A stretch of 64,000 nt of DNA, taken from the NCBI GenBank assembly GCA_900104495.1, contig FMXS01000006.1, forward strand, positions 20,091-84,090, written 5' to 3'. A program made the position numbers and the translations under genes. This DNA is from Ruminococcaceae bacterium FB2012 (GTDB lineage: Bacteria; Bacillota; Clostridia; Oscillospirales; Ruminococcaceae). The notes beneath the pieces were generated by a model. That model saw only the letters and a list, made by a program, of their open reading frames with translations, searched no databases and was not told the DNA's origin. Below, in pieces: positions 31,315 to 37,683 of this stretch (within the stretch, counting starts at the first letter, position 1; each line of letters begins with the position of its first letter).

Positions 31315-31353
31315 CAAAAAACCGCCTGTGCGCTTGTACTGCACACAGACGGT
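31315..31353 (-). terminator. Terminator/attenuator after small ORF 1
   Basis: Minus-strand ACCGTCTGTGTGC-agtacaa-GCGCACAGGCGGT then TTTTTTG: 13 pairs including G-T wobbles and a T-run, 34 bp after the small ORF stop and ahead of the XRE gene. Homologous to the terminator at 32668-32702 (both CCGTCTG.../...CAGGCGG). Confidence 0.88.
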
Positions 31354-31386
31354 ATGTTCTATCGGAAGATGGTTCGGTGAACTCGG

Positions 31387-31527
31387 TCAAACGATCAAAC
31401 AACTATCAGTATTTGTATGCAGCACAAATAAGCTCTCGTCTTGCCAGTCAAAACTAAAGCTAAAATCATACTGATACTGATAATCGTTAGCAGACATGAT
31501 AACAGTCTTGTTCATTGCAGAGTTCAT
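31387..31527 (-). CDS. 46-codon ORF heading tRNA unit 1 (leader peptide candidate)
   Basis: Starts MNSAMNKTVIMSAND; residues 15-32 read DYQYQYDFSFSFDWQDES. Asp (5), Tyr (3), Phe (4), Ser by AGY codons (4), Trp, Cys and one GAG Glu cover each of the seven tRNA species encoded downstream; no Arg occurs and the only Arg tRNA is broken. AAAGGGTG lies 7 bases before the ATG; a promoter is 53 bp upstream and an intrinsic terminator follows. The C-terminal ESLFVLHT resembles ETLFVLRA of the ORF at 32719-32853. It could instead be a small partner of the XRE protein. Confidence 0.7.
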   Translation of the reverse strand: MNSAMNKTVIMSANDYQYQYDFSFSFDWQDESLFVLHTNTDSCLIV

Positions 31528-31579
31528 CGTTTTCACCCTTTCGTTAGTCGGAATTGATATTAGTGGTTTTCACTGAACA

Positions 31580-31608
31580 CAGTATAGCATACTTTGCAGG
31601 GAGTGTCA
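31580..31608 (-). promoter_or_regulatory. Promoter of tRNA unit 1
   Basis: Minus-strand TTGACA (31608-31603), 17 bases, TATACT (31585-31580), 53 bp before the small ORF. Confidence 0.85.
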
Positions 31609-31630
31609 AGTAGCTTTGTAGGCTATAAAC

Positions 31631-31705
31631 TGGGTTGATCGGAAGGAGTTGAACCTTCATTTTCAGAGTCACAATCTGACGTACTGCCGTTATACTACGA
31701 ACAAC
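31631..31705 (-). tRNA. tRNA-His(GTG)
   Basis: Has the His hallmarks: extra G at -1 opposite C73. Acceptor TTGTTCG/CGATCAA, CCA encoded; anticodon arm TCAGA-TTGTGAC-TCTGA (GTG); T-arm GAAGG-TTCAACT-CCTTC. Last tRNA of unit 2. Confidence 0.93.
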
Positions 31706-31782
31706 TGGTAACGGATATGGGATTTGAACCCACATTTCAGGATTGAAAGCCCTGCGTCCTGCCCGAATTAGACGAATCCGCC
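31706..31782 (-). tRNA. tRNA-Glu(TTC)
   Basis: Acceptor GGCGGAT/ATCCGTT (two G-T pairs at the end), A73, CCA encoded; anticodon arm CAGGG-CTTTCAA-TCCTG (TTC); T-arm GTGGG-TTCAAAT-CCCAT. It abuts tRNA-His with no spacer. Confidence 0.88.
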
Positions 31783-31809
31783 GAAATGATATGATAAACT
31801 CATATCAAA

Positions 31810-31888
31810 GCTCCGCCCCGAGCCAATCAAAGCTGTCGCTCTTCACATTGTTAGGGGCGAGGGAATCGGTGCAGGGGCACGCCCCTGC
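31810..31888 (-). repeat. Inter-tRNA structured repeat E
   Basis: GCTCCGCCCCGAGCC...GGGGCGAGGG then the hairpin GCAGGGGC-ac-GCCCCTGC at the CCA end of tRNA-Leu(AAG). It is 28 bp before tRNA-Glu(TTC). Confidence 0.8.
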
Positions 31889-31965
31889 TGGTATCCGTGA
31901 AGGGAGTCGAACCCTTAAAGACCCGGTTCTTAGCCGAGTGCGTATGCCATTTCCGCCACACGGAC
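31889..31965 (-). tRNA. tRNA-Leu(AAG) with short variable loop
   Basis: Acceptor GTCCGTG/CACGGAT, A73, CCA encoded; anticodon arm CTCGG-CTAAGAA-CCGGG (AAG, codon CUU and, if A34 is inosine, CUC/CUA); only TCTTT between anticodon stem and T-stem AAGGG. Bacterial tRNA-Leu normally has a long variable arm; here it is absent, total length 77. Confidence 0.85.
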
Positions 31966-31988
31966 AAATATTGATAAGCGTATATCAA

Positions 31989-32068
31989 GTTCCGCCCCGC
32001 CGCCTAAGAAAACTTGAGTTTAGCAGTATGTTATCGGCGGCGGAAACGGTGCAGGGGCATGCCCCTGC
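31989..32068 (-). repeat. Inter-tRNA structured repeat F
   Basis: GTTCCGCCCCGCCGCC...GGCGGCGGAAAC then hairpin GCAGGGGC-at-GCCCCTGC at the CCA end of the second tRNA-Glu(CTC). It is 24 bp before tRNA-Leu(AAG); its middle differs most from the other copies but keeps the pairing. Confidence 0.75.
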
Positions 32069-32142
32069 TGGTGACCGCAGCGAGGATCGAACTCGCATTA
32101 CAGGATTGAGAGCCCTGCGTCCTACTGTTAGACGATGCGGCC
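32069..32142 (-). tRNA. tRNA-Glu(CTC), second copy
   Basis: Acceptor GGCCGCA/TGCGGTC, A73, CCA encoded; anticodon arm CAGGG-CTCTCAA-TCCTG (CTC, codon GAG); T-arm GCGAG-TTCGATC-CTCGC. Its anticodon arm resembles that of tRNA-Glu(TTC) rather than the other CTC gene. Confidence 0.88.
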
Positions 32143-32166
32143 ATGATGATCACCCGACGAGAGTGA

Positions 32167-32391
32167 TCATACTCTTTTTATAACAATGATCTGATCTATG
32201 GTCACGCCGAACATATCGGCAATGATGACCATGTTGTCGATAGTCGGGACGGCATCGCCGCGCATCCATTTGAAAATGGGCTGCGGGGTGTTGAAGCCGC
32301 ACCGCTGCTGAATATCGGCGATCTTGAAGCCACGGGAACGTATCATATTCTTGATATTCATTCCCGTAGCCTGAGTGTCAATAACAGGCAT
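32167..32391 (-). CDS. XRE-like protein inside tRNA unit 2
   Basis: 74 residues, paralogous to 31059-31289: GMNIKNMIRSRGFKIADIQQ, GFNTPQPIFKWMRGDAVPT, IDNMVIIADMFGVTIDQII. AAGGAGATGG precedes the ATG. In this unit it sits after two tRNA-Leu genes and before tRNA-Glu(CTC), so a protein-coding gene is embedded among co-oriented tRNA genes. Likely role: DNA- or RNA-binding regulator of the array. Confidence 0.86.
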   Translation of the reverse strand: MPVIDTQATGMNIKNMIRSRGFKIADIQQRCGFNTPQPIFKWMRGDAVPTIDNMVIIADMFGVTIDQIIVIKRV

Positions 32392-32424
32392 TTAAACCAT
32401 CTCCTTCCTTAGTGTGATCCCTGC

Positions 32425-32500
32425 TGGTGCTCCCAATGAGATTTGAACTCATACTTTACGAGGTTTAAGCTCGCTGACTCTGCCGTTGGTCTATGAGAGC
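32425..32500 (-). tRNA. tRNA-Leu(TAA) with short variable loop
   Basis: Acceptor GCTCTCA/TGGGAGC, A73, CCA encoded; anticodon arm GCGAG-CTTAAAC-CTCGT (TAA, codon UUA); variable loop AAAGT only; T-arm ATGAG-TTCAAAT-CTCAT. Class I shape and a D-arm (GACC...GTC) unlike that of normal tRNA-Leu. Confidence 0.85.
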
Positions 32501-32502
32501 GA

Positions 32503-32580
32503 TGGTATCTGCGGGGGGATTTGAACCCCCAAAACCACGGGTCTGAGCCGAGTACGTATGCCAAGTTCCGTCACGCAGAC
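32503..32580 (-). tRNA. tRNA-Leu(CAG) with short variable loop
   Basis: Acceptor GTCTGCG/CGCAGAT, A73, CCA encoded; anticodon arm CTCGG-CTCAGAC-CCGTG (one mismatch; CAG, codon CUG); variable loop GTTTT; T-arm GGGGG-TTCAAAT-CCCCC. First tRNA of unit 2. Confidence 0.85.
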
Positions 32581-32609
32581 ACATCATATTCAGTAAAGTC
32601 CAAAGCAAT

Positions 32610-32667
32610 TGTCCGCCCCGAGCCAGCCAAACTTACAGTTCTGCACAATGTCGGGGGCGAGGGCATT
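32610..32667 (-). repeat. Inter-tRNA structured repeat G
   Basis: TGTCCGCCCCGAGCC...TGTCGGGGGCGAGGGC, placed between the terminator of small ORF 2 and tRNA-Leu(CAG), 30 bp ahead of the latter. It lacks the CCA-end hairpin because no tRNA precedes it. Confidence 0.78.
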
Positions 32668-32702
32668 AAAAAAGACACCGCCTGCTGTGTGCAGACGGTG
32701 TC
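32668..32702 (-). terminator. Terminator/attenuator after small ORF 2
   Basis: Minus-strand GACACCGTCTGC-acaca-GCAGGCGGTGTC then TTTTTT: a 12-bp stem with T-run, 16 bp after the small ORF stop and before the first tRNA. Confidence 0.9.
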
Positions 32703-32718
32703 GTCATACTCATAGGGA

Positions 32719-32853
32719 TCAGACACTAAGTCGGGGCTCCCTGAAATGATCTTCCGCTATTTCTGCACGCAGCACAAACAAAGTCTCTTCCTGTTCGAGG
32801 ACGAGGCTCAGTAATTCTTCGCTATGCAGAGTGTAAGCGTTAAAGTTGAACAT
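32719..32853 (-). CDS. 44-codon ORF heading tRNA unit 2 (leader peptide candidate)
   Basis: Begins MFNFNAYTLHSEELLSLVLE. It contains 8 Leu (ctg, tta, ctg, ctc, ctc, ttg, ctg, ctt), 8 Glu (6 gaa, 2 gag) and 2 His (cat): 18 of 44 codons are for the three amino acids whose tRNAs the unit encodes (Leu CAG/TAA/AAG, Glu TTC/CTC, His), and those anticodons can read every one of these codons. AAAGGAGC lies 9 bases before the ATG. Same position and C-terminal motif (TLFVLRA) as the ORF at 31387-31527. Confidence 0.7.
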   Translation of the reverse strand: MFNFNAYTLHSEELLSLVLEQEETLFVLRAEIAEDHFREPRLSV

Positions 32854-32885
32854 TTCGGGTTGCTCCTTTCGTTGATGTTGTCTTG

Positions 32886-32914
32886 ATTATAGCACAGGTT
32901 TCGGGATAAGTCAA
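32886..32914 (-). promoter_or_regulatory. Promoter of tRNA unit 2
   Basis: Minus-strand TTGACT (32914-32909), 17 bases, TATAAT (32891-32886), 33 bp before the small ORF. Confidence 0.85.
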
Positions 32915-33131
32915 GTAAACTGTGGGTATATTTTTTGGAATGTTCGCACTTATCGGCTGAGGGAAAAACAGACACAAATGAGCCAAAACAAACATAATTT
33001 GTCTAAATTCTATATATTTATGTGTTAAGTATATAGTTTGATGTAATACAGTGCTCTTTTACTTTACATCAATTACATAATTTACATATTTACATTTTCA
33101 AATAACACATTTTACAATCAGCAATATCCTG
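32915..33131. other. Divergent AT-rich region between tRNA array and defence operon
   Basis: About 215 bp, no gene. It includes repeated TTTACAT/TTACATA-like words at 33060-33095 and no clear operator. Confidence 0.4.
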
Positions 33132-33160
33132 TTGACAATCTTGCTGACAAATGTTATAAT
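33132..33160 (+). promoter_or_regulatory. Consensus promoter of the six-gene operon
   Basis: TTGACA (33132-33137), exactly 17 bases, TATAAT (33155-33160), 24 bp before the first ATG. A perfect sigma-70 promoter implies strong constitutive expression unless repressed. Confidence 0.92.
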
Positions 33161-33183
33161 ACCAATTGTGGGAGGTGAATTCG

Positions 33184-33678
33184 ATGATCAGTGATTCCCA
33201 GTTTAATGAGTTGAAAAATCAAGTGCTAACTCTTGAAAATGAAGTAAAACGATTATCCCGAGAAATATCAAGATTATTACTTAAGGGTGATGCAAACAAT
33301 TATAATGTGTCACCGGTTAATAATTTAAGCAAAAAAGATACTACCAAATATAGGTTTGAAGGTAAAGTCTATTGTAAACGACGGGTTGTCTATGCGTGTA
33401 TAAAAAAGTATATTACTGATCATAATATCACCGCATATCAAGATCTGATTAGCGTTTTTCCAGATTATATTCAAGGCTCTTTGGGAATGATTAAAACAGC
33501 AGACGAAGCAAATCTTTATTCAAATGCTCACAGGCGCTTTTATTTTTGTGATGATGATATTGTAATACTTGATGGAAAGCCACACGTTATTTGTTCACAA
33601 TGGGAAAAGAAGAACATTGAAAGATTCTTAAAAGTTGCGGAGAAGCTGGGTTATGAAATTGAACCCATTTCTATATAA
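33184..33678 (+). CDS. Coiled-coil protein with a C-terminal domain of unknown role
   Basis: 164 residues. An N-terminal coiled coil (FNELKNQVLTLENEVKRLSR) is followed by a linker and a compact domain with YRFEGKVYCKRRVVYACIKK, VFPDYIQGSLGMI, FYFCDDDIVILDG and QWEKKNIERFLKVAEKLGYEI. This ending resembles, from memory, domains of proteins encoded beside restriction or AAA-nuclease genes (FPD...QGS, QW...NI..F). First gene of the operon; GGGAGGTGA is 6 bases before the ATG at 33184. Possibly a target sensor or oligomerisation partner of the ATPase. Confidence 0.78.
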   Translation: MISDSQFNELKNQVLTLENEVKRLSREISRLLLKGDANNYNVSPVNNLSKKDTTKYRFEGKVYCKRRVVYACIKKYITDHNITAYQDLISVFPDYIQGSLGMIKTADEANLYSNAHRRFYFCDDDIVILDGKPHVICSQWEKKNIERFLKVAEKLGYEIEPISI

Positions 33679-33718
33679 AGATAACGTAATAATATAAACT
33701 AACAAGGGGTGTGTGTTT

Positions 33719-35266
33719 ATGAATTTATTTAATATTAACAGTCAAGTCAATCATATAACTTTTGGAAGAGGAACCGTTGTTGATATCGATGAAACATTTA
33801 TGACAGTCGCTTTTGAAGACGGAAGCATTAAAAGGTTTTTATCAGATGACTCTTCAGCATTGGGCTTTTTTGATAGTCCGGACAATGAAACATCAGCTGA
33901 TATAAAAATAGAGCGGATTGTAATCAAACGATTGTTTGGTCGCATTGATTATGATATTGTAATCAACAACAGCAATGTTTCTATTCTTTCAGCGCCGAAC
34001 GGATGCGGAAAGACAACTATTTTTAAGTTCTTGGATTTTGTTTTAAATCCTCGGATGGCCAGCTTTAACGAAATAAAACACATTCCATTTTATAGCTTTT
34101 CATGCTATTTAAGCAATGGGATGGTTTTAAATCTAAATAAAGTCAAGCTTGAATCTGACAACCTCAAAAAAACGAGAAAAAGCATTTCCCCTTATAATGT
34201 TGCTATGAGTTTGTTTAATAATCCGTTTGATATCACATTTTGGATATCCGGTAAACAAGATAATCCTTTAGAGATAAGTCTCATTAAGACGCTAATCGAG
34301 GAACCACGCAATGGAACAACTTTTTTATATGAGGACGATGAACCTGATTATGTTGTTGGACATGGGTTTGTCAGAATAAAAAGATGGTTTAATATAATTA
34401 ATTCGCAACTGATTAAATTCAATTGTAAAGTAAGCATAGACTTTATTGAAGCAAATAGATTGCAAAAAGAATATGATGTTTCGATGAGAGCAAGACTTTC
34501 GCGAAACGATAGAGTTCACGGGCTCAACAATCCCAAATTGGAACGGGATAGCGAACGTGATAGAGTTGATTATCTATATCTTGCAAATGATAAAGCCAAA
34601 TTTGAGATTCGTAAATGTATGCAAGAATATAATCGTCGCTTAACAGAGGCCAAAAATGTATTACCATCAATGTATATCCAAGCACCAGACCAAACAAATT
34701 TCGGATTCGATTCATTTCAAGCGCGTTGGAATAGATATCACGAAGAGCTTAATAAGTTTTACGAGATTGGTTTTTTGAATTCAAAAGAAACAGTTATCGA
34801 AACAGATGATTTAGAGAATTCTTATAATAAGAAAGCTTCTTTTTTAGAAACATATTTAAAAGCTTTTGAAGACACGATTGAACCTCTTCAGAAGCATTAT
34901 GACAAAATGAAGCTCTTCGCAGATATCTTTAACAAGAGAAATGAAATAACCCAAAAAACAATAAAGTTTACCGAGGACGGAATAAAAGTATTCATTGATA
35001 ATAAGGATGTTGGTCTTAAACTTGAAAACCTTTCTTCCGGCGAAAAGAATGATTTTGTTATGTTCTACAGACTAATTTTTGATGCTGCCAAAAATGGAAT
35101 AGTACTGATTGATGAACCTGAAATATCACTGCACATCGAATGGCAAGAAGAATATCTCGACAGACTGATAGATATATGTAAAATGAATAATCTACAGGCT
35201 ATCGTTGCAACGCACTCTCCCAATATTGTAAATGGGCATTTTGACCTCTTTGTGAATAAGAGGTGA
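33719..35266 (+). CDS. PARIS AriA-like ABC ATPase with N-terminal tudor-like domain
   Basis: 515 residues. Residues about 8-42 (NSQVNHITFGRGTVVDID then TVAFEDGSIKRF) form a small beta domain like the C-terminal tudor of PcrA/UvrD. An ABC/OLD-type ATPase follows: RLFGRIDYDIVI, Walker A SAPNGCGKTTIFKF (about 91-104), signature NLSSGEKNDF, Walker B GIVLIDEPEISLH, and ATHSPNIV. With the next gene (DUF4435) this is the AriA-AriB pair of the PARIS anti-phage system, in which the ATPase holds and releases the TOPRIM nuclease on sensing a phage protein. ATG at 33719, AAGGGG 8 bases upstream. The N-terminal tudor-like domain is an addition I do not associate with AriA. Confidence 0.82.
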   Translation: MNLFNINSQVNHITFGRGTVVDIDETFMTVAFEDGSIKRFLSDDSSALGFFDSPDNETSADIKIERIVIKRLFGRIDYDIVINNSNVSILSAPNGCGKTTIFKFLDFVLNPRMASFNEIKHIPFYSFSCYLSNGMVLNLNKVKLESDNLKKTRKSISPYNVAMSLFNNPFDITFWISGKQDNPLEISLIKTLIEEPRNGTTFLYEDDEPDYVVGHGFVRIKRWFNIINSQLIKFNCKVSIDFIEANRLQKEYDVSMRARLSRNDRVHGLNNPKLERDSERDRVDYLYLANDKAKFEIRKCMQEYNRRLTEAKNVLPSMYIQAPDQTNFGFDSFQARWNRYHEELNKFYEIGFLNSKETVIETDDLENSYNKKASFLETYLKAFEDTIEPLQKHYDKMKLFADIFNKRNEITQKTIKFTEDGIKVFIDNKDVGLKLENLSSGEKNDFVMFYRLIFDAAKNGIVLIDEPEISLHIEWQEEYLDRLIDICKMNNLQAIVATHSPNIVNGHFDLFVNKR

Positions 35267-35272
35267 TTACTC

Positions 35273-36289
35273 ATGGCAATCAAAGATACAGATGTTAAAG
35301 CATTAGCAAATCTCCTTTTTTCCAATATTCAATTAAAACTTGACTATAAGAAGTACCTTAGCAATGATAGGAAACTTCTTTTAGTCGAGGGAACAACGGA
35401 TGAAAGATTTGTTAAGCACGTAAAGAAAGAAAATGTTGATTGTGTTGCTGCATCAAAGATCTTTCTCAGCAATGCTGCTTTTAGCACTAAACATAAGAAC
35501 AACGTGAGTTGCAAAGGAGCTATTTATAAACTAATCGTAGGAATATCTCATTATCCATCACCGTTTATTATATATCCAAGTGATATTGACAAGTGGGATT
35601 TATATGGATTGATTGACAGAGACAGCGATGAAATAGATTTCTCACGTTCTTTGCCGCGATTGTTGGTAACCGATACTCATGATCTTGAAACATTAATGTT
35701 ATCTACAGATGATGATATATTTTTTAGACTTAACGATTGCAATATTACACAAGAACACATTGATAAAGCATTTTACCTTGCGCATCAATTATCTATAACA
35801 AAGCGACTCCTCCAGGATTACTACGACAAGGATTCATTTGATCTTCAAAGTCTTTCCTCTGGCTCTGGGAAGGTGGATTTTTCAAACCTTTTTGACGGAG
35901 AACGATTGGATCTACATAAATTGTTGGATTATATCTGCGAGCATTCAATCTCTCCAATAACAATCGGCAAACGGCAAAAGCTCTGTGAGACAGTTTGTAA
36001 AAGCAAGCAAGGCAAAAAGTATTATAATGCAGATTATAAGTGGAAGTGTAAACTGTCTGATTTCAAAGAAGCAATGCCCTCCGACTTTTGGCTAATAGTC
36101 AATGGTCATGATATGCTTCAATTGTTAATGTTTATAAATGAGGAAGCAAATAATTGTTTCAACGATTCCAAGGGATTTGCATTAAACCGCTCATTTGAAA
36201 TGAAACTAATAGATATATACGATTATGCAACTTTTGCAAATACTGAATTAAGCCAAAAGATGATACTGTCTGGATTAATTTCATGTTAA
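35273..36289 (+). CDS. PARIS AriB-like DUF4435 TOPRIM nuclease
   Basis: 338 residues. TOPRIM-like start KLLLVEGTTDERFVKHV (Glu of the metal site, about residues 33-49), YGLIDRDSDE (D-x-D) and TDTHDLETLMLS, the pattern of DUF4435 proteins. AriB of PARIS is such a protein and has been reported to cleave host tRNA when released. It follows the ATPase by 6 bp with AGAGGTGA as ribosome site, so they are co-translated. All acidic metal-site residues expected for activity are present. Confidence 0.85.
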   Translation: MAIKDTDVKALANLLFSNIQLKLDYKKYLSNDRKLLLVEGTTDERFVKHVKKENVDCVAASKIFLSNAAFSTKHKNNVSCKGAIYKLIVGISHYPSPFIIYPSDIDKWDLYGLIDRDSDEIDFSRSLPRLLVTDTHDLETLMLSTDDDIFFRLNDCNITQEHIDKAFYLAHQLSITKRLLQDYYDKDSFDLQSLSSGSGKVDFSNLFDGERLDLHKLLDYICEHSISPITIGKRQKLCETVCKSKQGKKYYNADYKWKCKLSDFKEAMPSDFWLIVNGHDMLQLLMFINEEANNCFNDSKGFALNRSFEMKLIDIYDYATFANTELSQKMILSGLISC

Positions 36290-36304
36290 TATGGAGGAAT
36301 CATT

Positions 36305-36808
36305 ATGAAAAAAACTTATGTGACAGAACAGCAAGTTAAAGAAGCTTTGAAAATTGATTCGTTTCGGAATATTACTAAGGATAAGATAATGGAGTTCGTC
36401 TCTCTTATTCCAAACATGGACAAAGATGTTGCTCTGTCAATAATAAACCAATTCCCAACATATGTTGATATGGTCAAATGCATGACTGAGCAGTTAGGCA
36501 AAACTTGTGAAATTGCAATGTCAGATAACTCAGCAAACCAATCGGAAGTAAATTCTGCCTATAAAACGATAATTGATAGTTTGGCAGAAGCGCTTAATCG
36601 CGAAGATATTACCCCTGAAGAAAGAGATTCTATAACAAACAAAATGATTCAGGTCGCGGACAAGATGGCAGAAAAAGATTCTGAGAATAAAAGGTTTATT
36701 TCATGTGTTGTAAAAAACAAACAGCATTTTATAATTGGACTCGCAGTGTGTGGTGTAGCTATTCTAGGAGTAAACTTTCGTGGGAGAATAATACCTAGGA
36801 TAGCTTAA
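36305..36808 (+). CDS. Helical protein with C-terminal membrane anchor
   Basis: 167 residues. Mostly helical, charged (ITKDKIMEFVSLIPNMDKDV; EDITPEERDSITNKMIQVAD), ending in one hydrophobic segment HFIIGLAVCGVAILGVNF (about residues 142-159) and RGRIIPRIA. No family recognised. A tail-anchored partner would bring the complex to the membrane. GGAGG is 8 bases before the ATG; 15 bp after the DUF4435 gene. Confidence 0.75.
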   Translation: MKKTYVTEQQVKEALKIDSFRNITKDKIMEFVSLIPNMDKDVALSIINQFPTYVDMVKCMTEQLGKTCEIAMSDNSANQSEVNSAYKTIIDSLAEALNREDITPEERDSITNKMIQVADKMAEKDSENKRFISCVVKNKQHFIIGLAVCGVAILGVNFRGRIIPRIA

Positions 36809-36833
36809 GACGTTTTGATAGGAGTATCTTTAT

Positions 36834-37673
36834 ATGCCTAATGCAAATAAAGACAAATACTTTGCCGTTATAGATACCGAAACAAATTGGGATGATAAAG
36901 TAATGTCAATTGGATTGGTTATTGCGGATGCTGAAACATTTTTTCCTGTTGATACCAAATATTATATTATTACACCAGAATGTATCAGAGGCGGTATGTT
37001 CTCATTTTGTTTAGAGGTTCAAGGTCAAAAGGTTGATCTGAAAAAAACAAGAAAAACTGTCATTGAAGACGTAATAAAAACGTTGACAACTTATAATGTT
37101 GATTCTGTTTTCGCTTACAATGCTCAGTTCGACTATAAGCATTTGCCAGAATTAAATAATTATGCATGGTTTGACATTATGCGAATAGCTGCAAACATTA
37201 CTACAAATAAGTTTATCCCTCGCAACGCCGAATGTTATAGCACAGGACGGCTGAAAAGAGGATACAGCGTGGAAGCCATACTGCAAATGCTAACAAAATC
37301 AAAAAAGTATTCGGAAACACATAACGCTCTTTATGATGCCCTTGATGAGTTGAAGATAATTAAATTACTCGGACATAGGCTGGAGATGTATAACAGCGCA
37401 AATATAAATGATAAAATATCAAAGGGACAGCCTAAGCCTGCAAGAAGGCCACGAGAGATATATAAATTGCCGAATGATGCCAAAAACTCGGAAATATTAA
37501 ATGAAGGATATGCCGTTGGTGTAACGATATATCATAAAGCGTTTGGAAGAGGGGAAATAAAAGAGATCATATATGATGGTGATACGATTAAAAAAGTCCT
37601 TATTGATTTTTACATATATGGCATGATTACTCTTGATATGCCTAAAGAGGACAGGTATATTGAGAGATTATAA
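36834..37673 (+). CDS. DEDDh exonuclease with C-terminal tudor-like domain
   Basis: 279 residues. DnaQ/RNase T-type 3'-5' exonuclease: ExoI VIDTETNWDDKVMSIG (about 12-27), ExoII FAYNAQFDYKHLP, ExoIII ETHNALYDALDEL with the DEDDh His. Metal-binding residues are intact. After a basic linker (KPARRPREIYK) comes VGVTIYHKAFGRGEIKEI with VLIDFYIYGMITLDM, the same small domain found at the N-terminus of the ATPase and the C-terminus of the helicase. AGGAGTA precedes the ATG; 25 bp after the anchor gene. Confidence 0.85.
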   Translation: MPNANKDKYFAVIDTETNWDDKVMSIGLVIADAETFFPVDTKYYIITPECIRGGMFSFCLEVQGQKVDLKKTRKTVIEDVIKTLTTYNVDSVFAYNAQFDYKHLPELNNYAWFDIMRIAANITTNKFIPRNAECYSTGRLKRGYSVEAILQMLTKSKKYSETHNALYDALDELKIIKLLGHRLEMYNSANINDKISKGQPKPARRPREIYKLPNDAKNSEILNEGYAVGVTIYHKAFGRGEIKEIIYDGDTIKKVLIDFYIYGMITLDMPKEDRYIERL

Positions 37674-37683
37674 GGAGATTACA

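Noticed and set aside
32425..32500. Stop-codon suppressor tRNA
   Set aside because: Loop CTTAAAC places TAA at positions 34-36, which reads UUA (Leu). A UAA suppressor would need TTA.
30051..32667. CRISPR-like array in the 30-32 kb region
   Set aside because: The repeats are about 75 bp, spaced irregularly and alternate with tRNA genes; no cas genes or uniform spacers.
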